From positions 1-64,000 of the forward strand of contig JAEPOJ010000016.1 in assembly GCA_017642965.1 (NCBI GenBank): a stretch of DNA of 64,000 bases, given 5' to 3'. The stretch is from Phycisphaerales bacterium. Lineage in GTDB: Bacteria > Planctomycetota > Phycisphaerae > Phycisphaerales > UBA1924. Below the pieces are notes generated by a model. That model was not told where the DNA came from. It made no database searches and was given only the letters and a program-made list of their open reading frames with translations. Shown here piece after piece: positions 26,404 through 35,511 of the stretch (position 1 is its first letter; each line of letters begins with the position of its first letter). The position numbers and the translations under genes are program-made.

Positions 26404-26720
26404 TCCCGCGATCAGCCTCAGGGGGGACGCGAGGTCCCGCGATCGGCCTCAGGGGGGATGTGTCCCGTACCCGCGTTCTACATCTGGGGAAGGCGAACAG
26501 CCTTCGCGATCAGTATCAGGGTGGTACGGTCCGCACACCGCGATCAGCCTCAGGGGGGACACTAAGTGTCCCGCGATCAGCTTCAGGGGATGTGACTCAT
26601 GCCCGCGTTCGATCTCAGGGGCAGGCTAGGCCTGCGCGATTGATCTCAGGGTGACACAAGCCCGAACACCGCGTTCAGCCGCTGGGACCGGGCGAGCCGG
26701 TGCGATTGGCATCAGGGGGC
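26404..26720. repeat. Ten-unit tandem array: constant 18-nt block plus variable hairpins
   Basis: Units start at 26407, 26438, 26472, 26505, 26539, 26572, 26604, 26635, 26670 and 26701, so spacing is 31-35 nt. Each opens with a block close to CGCGATCAGCCTCAGGGG. The 13-17 nt that follow differ between units but are self-complementary: GGGACAC-taa-GTGTCCC, GAAGGC-gaaca-GCCTTC, GCAGGC-tag-GCCTGC, ACCGG-gcgag-CCGGT, GGGAC-gcgag-GTCCC. Pairing is kept while bases change, which points to selection on structure. CCC and GGG flanking each constant block could also pair, giving an alternative fold. The array lies between the divergent sigma-like and hsdM genes. Unit lengths are not multiples of three, so it is not a protein repeat. 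Confidence 0.85.
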
Positions 26721-26877
26721 GTTCGTCGGAAGTTGGCTCGACGGCGTTAACCGGCGGGTCGGAAGATACCTGATACTACCATAACGATGCGGTAAATGCG
26801 TCGCGAGAGGATCAATTTTCTGCTAGCTTCCCTATTATTGCGAGCGATGTATCTCCCCGAGTATCCTGAGGTAGTTT

Positions 26878-28401
26878 TTGGGTTCGAATCAGCATCTCCA
26901 ACCATCAAGCCAGTCCCAACTCAAGAGCACTCTTTGGGATGCCGCAAACACTCTTCGCGGCTCGGCCGTCGATCGCACCGACTGGAAGGGCTACATCCTC
27001 CCACTCTTGTTCTTCAAGCGGATCAGCGATGTGTGGGACGAGGAGACAGCTGAGGCCTCAGAGACGTTTGGTGATGCCGACCCAAGCCTTTTCCCCGAGG
27101 TACACCGCTTCACCGTCCCAGACGGCTGCCACTGGCGTGATGTCCGCGAGACAAGTGCCAACGTCGGTGCCGCACTTCTCAAAGCAATGCAGTCGATCGA
27201 AAAGGCGAACCCCGACACGCTCTACCGCGTGTTCGGCACGGCTGACTGGAGCAACAAGGAGAAGTTCACCGACGAGCTGCTTAAGGACCTCATCGAGGGC
27301 TTCTCGGCGATTCCGCTCGGCAACAAGTCAGTCAGCACAGACGTACTCGGTGACGCGTACGAGTACCTGATCGGCAAGTTCGCGGATGTGACCCGCCGCA
27401 ACAAGGCTGGCGAGTTCTACACGCCCCGCAGCGTCGTCCGAATGATGGTCGAGATCCTCGACCCGAAGGAAGGCGAATCGATCTACGACCCGGCGTGCGG
27501 TACCGGCGGCATGCTGCTCGGCGCGATCGAGCACGTTGAGCGCAAAGGCGGTGACTCGCGCACGTTCTTCGGCAAGATTTACGGCCAAGAGAAAAACCTC
27601 ACCACCTCGTCCATCGCTCGCATGAACCTTGTGCTCCACGGCATCGAGGATTTCCAGATCGCCCGTGAAGACACACTCCGGCAGCCCTCGTTCAGCGACG
27701 CGAGCACCGGCGGTCTCCTGACCTTCGACTGCGTCATCGCTAATCCGCCCTTCTCTCTCAAGGAATGGGGCGAAGAGGTCTGGGAGAACGATCCATGGGG
27801 CCGGGCCAAGTACGGCATCCCGCCCAAGAGCTACGGCGACTACGCCTTCGTCCAGCACATGATCGCCTCAATGGCGGAGAACAAGACCAGCCGCATGGCG
27901 GTCGTCCTGCCGCAGGGTGCTCTCTTCCGTAAGGCCGCCGAGGGCAAGATTCGCACGGCGCTGCTCAAAGAGGACATGATCGAGGCGGTCATTGGTCTCG
28001 CCCCGAACCTCTTCTATGGCACCCAGCTCGCTGGCTGTGTCGTCATCCTTCGACGCAAGAAGCCCGCCGCCCGCAAGAAGAAGGTGCTCATCATCGACGC
28101 GTCGAGCCTGTTCCGGAAGGGCCGCGCCCAGAACTTCCTCGACCCCGAGCACACGGATCAGATCGTCTCGTGGTACCGGGAGTTCGAACATGTCGAAGAC
28201 CGGGCCAAGGTTGTCTCGCTCGACGAGATCAAGAGTGAAGGCTGGACGCTGAACATCTCGCGATATGTCCTCCCGCCGATCGGAGAAGAAATCCCGCCGC
28301 TTCCCGAAGCGGTCGAGTCGTTCAAGACCGCACTCGCCGAGGCTCGTGCCGCCGAGGACCACCTTCGAGCTGTACTGACTGATGTAGAGTGGTTGAAATG
28401 A
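26878..28401 (+). CDS. hsdM: Type I restriction-modification methylase subunit HsdM, first copy
   Basis: The TTG start at 26878 follows an in-frame stop at 26872 and has GAGG 7 nt upstream. The 507 residues show the N-terminal HsdM helical domain (LWDAANTLRG, ILPLLFFKRISDVWDE) and N6-adenine methylase motifs DPACGTGGM (motif I) and NPPF (motif IV). It looks fully active. It is followed not by hsdS but by an unknown gene, and a second hsdM comes 865 nt later. Confidence 0.92.
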   Translation: MGSNQHLQPSSQSQLKSTLWDAANTLRGSAVDRTDWKGYILPLLFFKRISDVWDEETAEASETFGDADPSLFPEVHRFTVPDGCHWRDVRETSANVGAALLKAMQSIEKANPDTLYRVFGTADWSNKEKFTDELLKDLIEGFSAIPLGNKSVSTDVLGDAYEYLIGKFADVTRRNKAGEFYTPRSVVRMMVEILDPKEGESIYDPACGTGGMLLGAIEHVERKGGDSRTFFGKIYGQEKNLTTSSIARMNLVLHGIEDFQIAREDTLRQPSFSDASTGGLLTFDCVIANPPFSLKEWGEEVWENDPWGRAKYGIPPKSYGDYAFVQHMIASMAENKTSRMAVVLPQGALFRKAAEGKIRTALLKEDMIEAVIGLAPNLFYGTQLAGCVVILRRKKPAARKKKVLIIDASSLFRKGRAQNFLDPEHTDQIVSWYREFEHVEDRAKVVSLDEIKSEGWTLNISRYVLPPIGEEIPPLPEAVESFKTALAEARAAEDHLRAVLTDVEWLK

Positions 28402-28453
28402 TTCACTGTCCGCTCATCGATTCCGGCCGTGCTATCTGGCGGGGAGATCCTGT

Positions 28454-29251
28454 ATGAATCCACGCGACTACCAGTTATGGATGGAGAAAGCGTTCCTTTA
28501 CATCGAGGCCGCATTAGGTCAGGAGCTCGCGACCCCATCGCGTATCTGCATGACCGAGGAGTACTTCCGATCAGCATTTGTGCGCGGACTAGCGGCCTCA
28601 CGACCAGATCTCGCTGACCGAGTGCGAACAGAGGAGAACGCTTCTTGGTCAACAAATGGATGCTGGAAATGCCAAACTACTGATGGCCAGCGCCGACCGT
28701 TACAGCATGATGTCGCCGTGGTCCCCAACGATGATGATGCAGGAATGCTTTGCGAGGTGAAGTGGGTCAAGACTGCGAGCGCATCAGCCATCGCCCGCGA
28801 TGTCTGGAAGCTCTTGCTGTCACGAGGTACTGCCGCTGAACAACAAGCGACTCGCACATATCTGCTACTGGGTGGTGAAGCCAAGCCGCTGTCCGACACG
28901 TTGGAGTCTCTTCGAGACAATCATCTCAACCTGCGATGGTCGAATGCCGGCGGCGGGAGTGGCACGGTGCGAGCGACGCGGGACTTCTCCGCGACATCGT
29001 TCTTGGGATCCACTTTGGGCAGTCGTGACCTTGACTATATCCTTGGCTGGGGCTCAAACCCGCGGCATCGAAGGGATCCGCCGGCTACATGGGCGAGTTG
29101 GCGAATCAGTCGGCGTTTCTCGCCATGGCTGAGAACGATTGAAGGAACTGGTTGGCGCGCCGTCATGTTCGAGATACATCATCATGGGGCCTCGAATAAC
29201 AGCAGGTTAAATCTTGGCAATTTTAAAAACTCGCTAACCTTTGTCTGCTAG
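28454..29251 (+). CDS. Unknown protein with PD-(D/E)XK-like motif, between the two hsdM genes
   Basis: The ATG at 28454 has GGGGAG 7 nt upstream. No family is recognised over the 265 residues. The segment HDVAVVPNDDDAGMLCEVKW (about 85-104) shows the Asp...Glu-x-Lys layout of PD-(D/E)XK nucleases, with strand-like flanks. A CWKC pair lies before it (about 70). The C-terminal third has a weak, low-complexity look and the true end may differ. Its place inside a restriction locus suggests a nuclease or accessory defence role; this is inference. Confidence 0.55.
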   Translation: MNPRDYQLWMEKAFLYIEAALGQELATPSRICMTEEYFRSAFVRGLAASRPDLADRVRTEENASWSTNGCWKCQTTDGQRRPLQHDVAVVPNDDDAGMLCEVKWVKTASASAIARDVWKLLLSRGTAAEQQATRTYLLLGGEAKPLSDTLESLRDNHLNLRWSNAGGGSGTVRATRDFSATSFLGSTLGSRDLDYILGWGSNPRHRRDPPATWASWRISRRFSPWLRTIEGTGWRAVMFEIHHHGASNNSRLNLGNFKNSLTFVC

Positions 29252-29266
29252 ACACAGAGTGATTAG

Positions 29267-30775
29267 ATGACCACCCACCTCTCCCAACGCGAACTCGAGT
29301 CGTACCTCTGGGGAGCCGCCACGCTCCTCCGCGGCCTTGTCGATGCCAGCGACTACAAGCAGTACATCTTCCCCCTCCTCTTCTTCAAGCGGCTGAGCGA
29401 TGTCTGGGACGAGGACTACAAGGTCGCATTCGAAGAGTCGAACGACGCCACCTACGCCACCGCCACGGCCAACGACCGCTTCACGATCCCCGACGGAGCT
29501 CACTGGAAGGATGTCCGGACCGCCCCAAAGGACGTCGGGCGTGCCCTGCTCAACGCGTTCCAGGCGATCGAGACCGCCAACCCGCAGCGCCTGCAGGGCG
29601 TGTTCGGCAACGCCCCCTGGACCGACAAGGCCCAGATGCCGGACGCCACGCTCAAGAACCTGATCGAGCACTTCTCCAAGCACACACTCAGCCTTGCCAG
29701 CGTGCCCGAGGACGAGCTCGGCAACGGCTACGAGTACCTCATCAAACAGTTCGCCGACGACTCGGGGCACACCGCCCAGGAGTTCTACACCAACCGCACG
29801 CTCGTCCACCTCATGGCCCAGATGCTCGAACCCAAGTCGGGCGAGACCATCTACGACCCCACCGCCGGCACGGGCGGCATGCTCATCTCCTGTCTCGCCG
29901 AGGTCAAGCGTCGCGGCGGCGACACCCGCACCATCGGCCTCTACGGCCAAGAGCTCATCACCATCACCGCTGCGATCGCCCGAATGAATCTCGTCCTCCA
30001 CGGCGTGTCCGACTTTCACATCGCCGCGGGCAACACGCTCAGCTCGCCGAGCTTCGTCGAGGGCGACCGTCTCCACACGTTCGACGTGGTCCTCGCCAAC
30101 CCGCCCTACTCGATCAAGAAGTGGAACCGCTCCGCGTGGGAGAGCGATCCGTGGGACCGCAACTTCCTCGGGACGCCGCCGCAGGGCCGTGCGGACTACG
30201 CCTTCTTCCAGCACATTCTGCGGAGCATGGACCCGAAGACCGGGCGATGTGCAATTCTGTTCCCCCACGGCGTGCTGTTCCGCAAGGACGAAGCCGAGCT
30301 CCGACGGAAGCTCGTCGAAACGGACATGGTCGAGTGTGTCCTCGGGCTCGGTCCGAGCCTGTTCTACAACTCGCCCATGGAAGCGTGTGTGGTCATCTGT
30401 CGCTCGAAGAAGCCCAAGAGCACCAAGGGAAAGACGCTCTTCATCGATGCGGTCCATGAGATCGCCCGCGAGAATACGCAGAGCTTCCTCCGCCCCGAGC
30501 ACCAGACTCGCATCCTCACGGCATACCAAGCGTTCGAGAGTGAGCCGGAGTTCGCCCATGTCGCGACCACGGAAGAGATTCTCGCTCAGAACGGTGACCT
30601 GACCGTCCATCACTATGTCGCCCGCAAGTCGACAGTCTCGCACAATTCCAATGGCGAGACGCTCACAGAGGCGTGGAAGCGATTCGACACTGATGGACGT
30701 AAGTTCTGGACCGGAATGGATGCGCTTGTCGAGACGCTTGACGAGGTTGTCGCCGAGGAGGCCGAAGATGCCTGA
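29267..30775 (+). CDS. hsdM: Type I restriction-modification methylase subunit HsdM, second copy
   Basis: The 502-residue protein is clearly a paralogue of the first HsdM (shared FPLLFFKRLSDVWDE) with motif I DPTAGTGGM and motif IV NPPY, so it is also predicted to be active. It overlaps hsdS by 8 nt, marking it as the partner of the S subunit. Differences from the first copy run along the whole length, so this is not a recent duplication. Confidence 0.93.
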   Translation: MTTHLSQRELESYLWGAATLLRGLVDASDYKQYIFPLLFFKRLSDVWDEDYKVAFEESNDATYATATANDRFTIPDGAHWKDVRTAPKDVGRALLNAFQAIETANPQRLQGVFGNAPWTDKAQMPDATLKNLIEHFSKHTLSLASVPEDELGNGYEYLIKQFADDSGHTAQEFYTNRTLVHLMAQMLEPKSGETIYDPTAGTGGMLISCLAEVKRRGGDTRTIGLYGQELITITAAIARMNLVLHGVSDFHIAAGNTLSSPSFVEGDRLHTFDVVLANPPYSIKKWNRSAWESDPWDRNFLGTPPQGRADYAFFQHILRSMDPKTGRCAILFPHGVLFRKDEAELRRKLVETDMVECVLGLGPSLFYNSPMEACVVICRSKKPKSTKGKTLFIDAVHEIARENTQSFLRPEHQTRILTAYQAFESEPEFAHVATTEEILAQNGDLTVHHYVARKSTVSHNSNGETLTEAWKRFDTDGRKFWTGMDALVETLDEVVAEEAEDA

Positions 30776-31964
30776 AGTGGCGACGAAACGCTCCAACGCT
30801 GGGTGGACGACCGTCGCGTTCGGCGACGTTGTTCGTCAGGTCAAAGACAAGGTCGATCCCGAGGAGTCCGGGCTCGAACGCTATGTGGCGGGCGAGCATA
30901 TGGATACCGACGATCTCCGCATCCAGCGATGGGGCGAGATCGGTGACGGGTATCTAGGCCCTGCGTTCCACATGCGGTTCAAGCCAGGCCACGTTCTCTA
31001 TGGATCTCGCCGGACGTATCTCCGAAAAATTGCTGTGGCTCATTTTGAAGGCATCACCGCGAACACTACATATGTCCTCAAATCCGCGGACCCAGAGGTC
31101 TTGCTGCCCGGACTGCTGCCGTTTCTCATGCAGACTCGGAGTTTCACAGAGCACTCCGTCCGTGAATCGCGTGGCTCTGTAAACCCCTACGTCAACTTCT
31201 CAGATCTTGCATGGTTCGAGTTTCAGCTCCCACCGCTCGAAGATCAGCGAGAGCTCGTTGCGGCATTTCAGGCAGCCGAGGTGGTCCTTTCAAGTACAGA
31301 TTCTGTTGCAGACGCTGCCCGCAAAGCGCAGGCTGCAGCATTTGACTCACTCATCGCTCAACAAGAGCCAGTCGAGACGCCGCTTGGCGACATTCTTGAA
31401 GCATCACCTCGGAATGGCTGTTCGGCATTGGCAAGTAATGAGGCTACTGGATATTGGGTCCTCGCGTTGAGTGCCATCTCGAAGTGGGGCTACCGCGGCG
31501 ACCAGTTCAAGCCGGTTGTGCCAACACAGGAGATGAAAGCCGCGAAGATCCAGATGGGCGATCTCGTTGTATCTCGCTCAAACACGCGCGAACTCGTTGG
31601 ACTTCCCGCTGTCTTCCCTGAAGATCGCGACGACGTGTCCTATCCGGACACGATGATGCGTCTTGCGATCGATACCACTAAGGCGTCGACAACCTTTATA
31701 GAGCTGTGCCTGCGCAGCAAGCAATGCCGTCGTCAAGTACAGAGCTTTGCGGCAGGGACGAGCGCAAGCATGAAAAAGATCAATGGTACTAATCTGAAGC
31801 GAGTTACGGTCCCACTATGTGACCGAGCTGACCAGGATCTTATCGTGCAGACCCTTTCGCCGTTCAGTGCTCAGATCGACGATTGCTCTAAGAGACATCG
31901 GATGGCCTCCGAGTTGAAACAGCTGATGCTGGCCCGGGGTCTTGGTTGCGGCGGGGCTGAATGA
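30768..31964 (+). CDS. hsdS: Type I restriction-modification specificity subunit HsdS
   Basis: Start ATG 30768 lies within the end of hsdM; the longer open frame upstream is a shadow. The 398 residues have two target-recognition halves, each followed by a helical conserved region: first part WTTVAFGDVV...LPPLEDQRELVAAFQAAE, second part ETPLGDILEASPRNG...LKRVTVPL. It determines which DNA sequence the complex modifies and cuts. It overlaps hsdR by 4 nt. Confidence 0.92.
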   Translation: MPEVATKRSNAGWTTVAFGDVVRQVKDKVDPEESGLERYVAGEHMDTDDLRIQRWGEIGDGYLGPAFHMRFKPGHVLYGSRRTYLRKIAVAHFEGITANTTYVLKSADPEVLLPGLLPFLMQTRSFTEHSVRESRGSVNPYVNFSDLAWFEFQLPPLEDQRELVAAFQAAEVVLSSTDSVADAARKAQAAAFDSLIAQQEPVETPLGDILEASPRNGCSALASNEATGYWVLALSAISKWGYRGDQFKPVVPTQEMKAAKIQMGDLVVSRSNTRELVGLPAVFPEDRDDVSYPDTMMRLAIDTTKASTTFIELCLRSKQCRRQVQSFAAGTSASMKKINGTNLKRVTVPLCDRADQDLIVQTLSPFSAQIDDCSKRHRMASELKQLMLARGLGCGGAE

Positions 31965-34900
31965 TGAGTTTTAATGAGTCCAACACCGTCGAAGCGTTCA
32001 TTCGCGATCGCCTCAAGTCGATCGGCTGGGAGTTCATTGACCACACGACTCTGCCCCGTCAGGCGCAGGATGTCCTCGTCGAGGACCACCTCCGCGACGC
32101 TCTTGTCCGCCTGAACCCGACCATCGCCGAACGACCTGAGCGGGCCGACGAGGTGCTCTACCGACTCCGGGCCGCGATCATGACCGTCCGTGACACCGGG
32201 CTCGTGAAGGCCAACGAAGAGTTCGCTGCGTGGCTGCTCGGCGAAAAGTCGATGCCCTTCGGCGAGGATGGCGAGCACGTCACCATCCGCCTGATCGACT
32301 TCGACGATCCCAATCCCTGCAAAGACAAGCCGAACCGCTTCGTCGTCACGCAGCAGTACACCGTCCGGCTGGGCAAGACAGAGAAGCGGGCCGACCTCGT
32401 GCTGCTCGTCAACGGCATGCCGCTGGTCGTCATCGAGGCCAAGACGCCGGTGCGGTCGAGCCAGAGTTGGCTCGACGGGGCGCTCCAGATCCACGACGAC
32501 TACGAGAAAAACGTCCCCGAGTTGTTCGTGCCGAACGTGTGCTCCGTCGCCACCGAGGGCAAGGAGTACCGCTACGGATCGATCGCGATGCCGGTCGAGT
32601 TCTGGGGGCCGTGGCGGCTGGAGGATGACGATGCCGTACCGGGCTCGATGGAGCAGGTCGAGCAAGCGGTCGTCTCGATGCTTCGGCCGAACACGGTACT
32701 GGACTTGCTCACGAACTTCACCGCCTACGCGACGCACAAAGGCAAGCAGCGGATCAAGATCATCGCCCGCTACCAGCAGGTGGACGGCGTCAACAAGATC
32801 GTCGAACGCGTCGTGGCCGGGAAGACCCGCAAGGGGCTTATCTGGCACTTCCAGGGCTCGGGCAAGTCTCTGCTGATGCTGTTCGCGTCCCGCAAGCTGC
32901 GCATGCACCCGGCCCTGAAGAACCCGACGGTGCTGATTGTGCTCGACCGCGTTGATCTCGATTCACAGATCAGCGGTACGTTCTATGCGGCGTCCGTGGC
33001 CAATACGATCAACTGCGACAAACGAAGCGAACTGAAATCCGTGCTGGCGAGTGACACTCGGAAGATCATCATCACTCGCATCTTTACGTTCGGCGACGAA
33101 ACGCTGCGCCAACGAGCTGGTCGCCTTCTGCGGCAAGGTCGGTTCGCACTGGCAAAGGGCAATTTAGTTGACGGTTGGTACCGACTTGCCGAGGCAGAGG
33201 CGATTGCGGCCACACTGGACGACCCCGCGAGATCGAAGGTGCTGAAGTCAGCCAAGAAGCTGAGGCTGAAGCTAGAGGCGACGGGGGATGCGCCAGCTGA
33301 AGCCTTCTCCCGGGATTTTACCGAGTTCACGACGATCGAGACTGGTGTTCTGAACGACCGCGACAACATCATCGTGATGGTCGATGAGGCCCATCGGACT
33401 CAGGAGGGCGATCTCGGCCGGAAGATGCGTGACTCGCTGCCAAACGCGTTCTTGTTCGGCCTGACCGGCACACCGATCAACAAGCGGGACCGGAACACGT
33501 TCTACGCCTTCGGTGCCGAGGAGGATGAGAACGGGTACCTGAGCAAGTACGGCCTCGACGATTCGCTCCGGGACGGGGCGACCAAGCCGCTGCACTTCGA
33601 GCCGCGGCTGGTGAACATGCACATCGACCAGGCGGCAATCGAGGAGGCGTACAAGGAACTCACCGCCGGCCTGACGGACGAGGATAAGGACAAGCTCGGA
33701 AAGGCCGCCGCAAAGATGGCCGTGCTCGTCAAGAGCCCCGAACGCATCCGTGCGATCTGTGCCGACATCGCGCAGCACTTCCAGGAGAAGGTCGCTCCAA
33801 ACGGGTTCGGTGCCCAGGTCGTCACCTTCGACCGAGAAAGCTGCCTGCTCTACAAGCAGGAGCTCGACAAGCATCTGCCGCCGGAGGTGTCGGATATCGT
33901 GATGTCCGTCAACAGCGGCGAAGACCAGTACGCCGCGTACAAGCGGGACCGCGACGCCGAGGAGAAGCTGCTCGACCGCTTCCGTGACCCCAAGGACCCG
34001 CTGAAAATCCTGATCGTGACCTCGAAGCTGCTCACCGGCTTCGACGCACCAATCCTCCAGGCGATGTATCTCGACAAGCCGCTGCGGGACCACACACTGC
34101 TGCAGGCGATCTGCCGAGCCAACCGGCCGTACGGCGGGGAGAAGACCCACGGCCTAATCGTGGACTATCTCGGCATTTTCGATGACGTTGCCCAGGCGTT
34201 GCAGTTCGACGAGAGCAGCGTGCGGAAGTCGGTCTCGAACATCGCCGAGCTCAAGGCGAAGCTGCCCGAGGCCATGCAGAAGTGCCTGATGTACTTCGCA
34301 GGGTGCGACCGGACCCTTCAGGGATACGAGGGACTGATCGCGGCCCAGGAGTGCCTGCCGAACAACGACACCCGCGACGCTTTCGCGGCGGACTTCAGCA
34401 TCCTTGCGCGGATTTGGGAAGCACTGTCCCCCGATCCAGAACTGTCGCCCCACGAGAAGGGCTACCGCTGGCTCGTGCAGGTGTATGAGTCACTCAAGCC
34501 TTCGACGGGCACAGGTCGCCTGCTCTGGCACAGGCTCGGAGCCAAGACCATCGAGCTCATCCATGAGAACGTCCATGTGGACGAGGTGCGCGATGATCTC
34601 GACACCCTGGTGCTCGATGCGGATTTGCTTGAAGCCGTTCTGGGCTCGCCCGATCCGACGAAGAAGGCCAAGGAGGTCACAATCAAGTTGACCGCCCGCC
34701 TCCGCAAGCACGCCAAGAACCCGAAGTACAAAGCCCTCGCCGAGCGGCTGGAGGACCTCAAGAACCGACACGAGCAAGGGCTGCTAGTGAGCATTGACTT
34801 CCTGAAGGATCTTCTCGAACTCGCGAAGGATGTCGTTCGGCTCGAACGCGAGACGCCCGAGGAGGAAGAGATCGATCAGGGCAAAGCTGCATTGACCGAG

Positions 34901-35125
34901 CTTTTCGAGAAAGCCAAGAACGGCGATACACCAATCATGGTCGGCCGAGTCGTTGATGACATTGATGAAATAGTCAGAGCAGTTCGGTTTCCTGGATGGC
35001 AAGGAACACACGGCGGTGAGCGCGAGGTCAAACTCGCATTGCGAAAGACACTGCTCAAATACAAACTTCATCAGGACAATGAGCTCTTTGAACGAGCTTA
35101 CGGGTACGTTCGAGAGTACTACTGA
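31961..35125 (+). CDS. hsdR: Type I restriction endonuclease subunit HsdR
   Basis: The 1054 residues carry an N-terminal nuclease site (ADLVLLVNGMPLVVIEAK, about 145-161), Walker A FQGSGKS (about 296), the motor motif DEAH (about 473), LFGLTGTPI and the late helicase motif QAICRANRPYG. It translocates and cuts unmethylated DNA in complex with HsdM and HsdS. Length is normal. Its end overlaps the convergent HTH gene by 7 nt. Confidence 0.95.
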   Translation: MMSFNESNTVEAFIRDRLKSIGWEFIDHTTLPRQAQDVLVEDHLRDALVRLNPTIAERPERADEVLYRLRAAIMTVRDTGLVKANEEFAAWLLGEKSMPFGEDGEHVTIRLIDFDDPNPCKDKPNRFVVTQQYTVRLGKTEKRADLVLLVNGMPLVVIEAKTPVRSSQSWLDGALQIHDDYEKNVPELFVPNVCSVATEGKEYRYGSIAMPVEFWGPWRLEDDDAVPGSMEQVEQAVVSMLRPNTVLDLLTNFTAYATHKGKQRIKIIARYQQVDGVNKIVERVVAGKTRKGLIWHFQGSGKSLLMLFASRKLRMHPALKNPTVLIVLDRVDLDSQISGTFYAASVANTINCDKRSELKSVLASDTRKIIITRIFTFGDETLRQRAGRLLRQGRFALAKGNLVDGWYRLAEAEAIAATLDDPARSKVLKSAKKLRLKLEATGDAPAEAFSRDFTEFTTIETGVLNDRDNIIVMVDEAHRTQEGDLGRKMRDSLPNAFLFGLTGTPINKRDRNTFYAFGAEEDENGYLSKYGLDDSLRDGATKPLHFEPRLVNMHIDQAAIEEAYKELTAGLTDEDKDKLGKAAAKMAVLVKSPERIRAICADIAQHFQEKVAPNGFGAQVVTFDRESCLLYKQELDKHLPPEVSDIVMSVNSGEDQYAAYKRDRDAEEKLLDRFRDPKDPLKILIVTSKLLTGFDAPILQAMYLDKPLRDHTLLQAICRANRPYGGEKTHGLIVDYLGIFDDVAQALQFDESSVRKSVSNIAELKAKLPEAMQKCLMYFAGCDRTLQGYEGLIAAQECLPNNDTRDAFAADFSILARIWEALSPDPELSPHEKGYRWLVQVYESLKPSTGTGRLLWHRLGAKTIELIHENVHVDEVRDDLDTLVLDADLLEAVLGSPDPTKKAKEVTIKLTARLRKHAKNPKYKALAERLEDLKNRHEQGLLVSIDFLKDLLELAKDVVRLERETPEEEEIDQGKAALTELFEKAKNGDTPIMVGRVVDDIDEIVRAVRFPGWQGTHGGEREVKLALRKTLLKYKLHQDNELFERAYGYVREYY

Positions 35126-35511
35126 GCTATAACTTTCTGGGTAGTATCCAGATCGCTCCACCTGACCTCTTGATCTTTCCAAGAACACTCCGACACCAGT
35201 CTCCTCAGATCTCGCTCTGTCAATTGTGCACGCCCAAGTCCTTCCATTCTCCAGATCAGATCTTCTTGGATCTTTGGGCTCAGATGCAGCAGATTCATGA
35301 TCTGCGTCATCCGCGGCTGCGAGACATGCAGTAGCTCCGCCAGCTCAGTCTGACTCTGGACTACGCCATCGCTAAGCATCTGATCGTACCGAATCGCCAG
35401 CGCCATCAGTTTCGAGATGCGGGGCACGCGTCCTTTGGCCTCCTCAACAGACCGATCGCTCTTCCGCTTCCCCTTGACCGCGAAGTCCACCGTCCGCGTC
35501 ACCGTCTTCAT
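35119..35511 (-). CDS. Helix-turn-helix protein coupled to the serine recombinase
   Basis: Start ATG 35511 overlaps the recombinase stop (ATGA). The 130 residues contain a ParB/KorB-like HTH (QTELAELLHVSQPRMTQIMN, about 54-73) followed by LLHLSPKIQEDLI. It is the last gene of the four-gene recombinase module and probably regulates it or assists recombination as a directionality factor; the latter is inference. Confidence 0.8.
   Translation of the reverse strand: MKTVTRTVDFAVKGKRKSDRSVEEAKGRVPRISKLMALAIRYDQMLSDGVVQSQTELAELLHVSQPRMTQIMNLLHLSPKIQEDLIWRMEGLGRAQLTERDLRRLVSECSWKDQEVRWSDLDTTQKVIAQ

Noticed and set aside
26400-26654. Open frame with repeated PRSASGG peptides.
   Set aside because: The repeats come from the hairpin array; unit lengths of 31-35 nt shift the frame, so no consistent protein repeat exists.
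26404-26720. CRISPR array.
   Set aside because: Spacers are only 13-17 nt, mostly palindromic, the repeats are imperfect and no cas gene is present.
26875-26895. T-arm-like sequence GGTTCGAATC at the hsdM start.
   Set aside because: No other tRNA arms fit around it; it codes for the HsdM N-terminus.
29234-30796. A 520-codon minus-strand open frame over hsdM.
   Set aside because: It is the exact antisense of a well-supported hsdM with intact motifs and shows no domain of its own.
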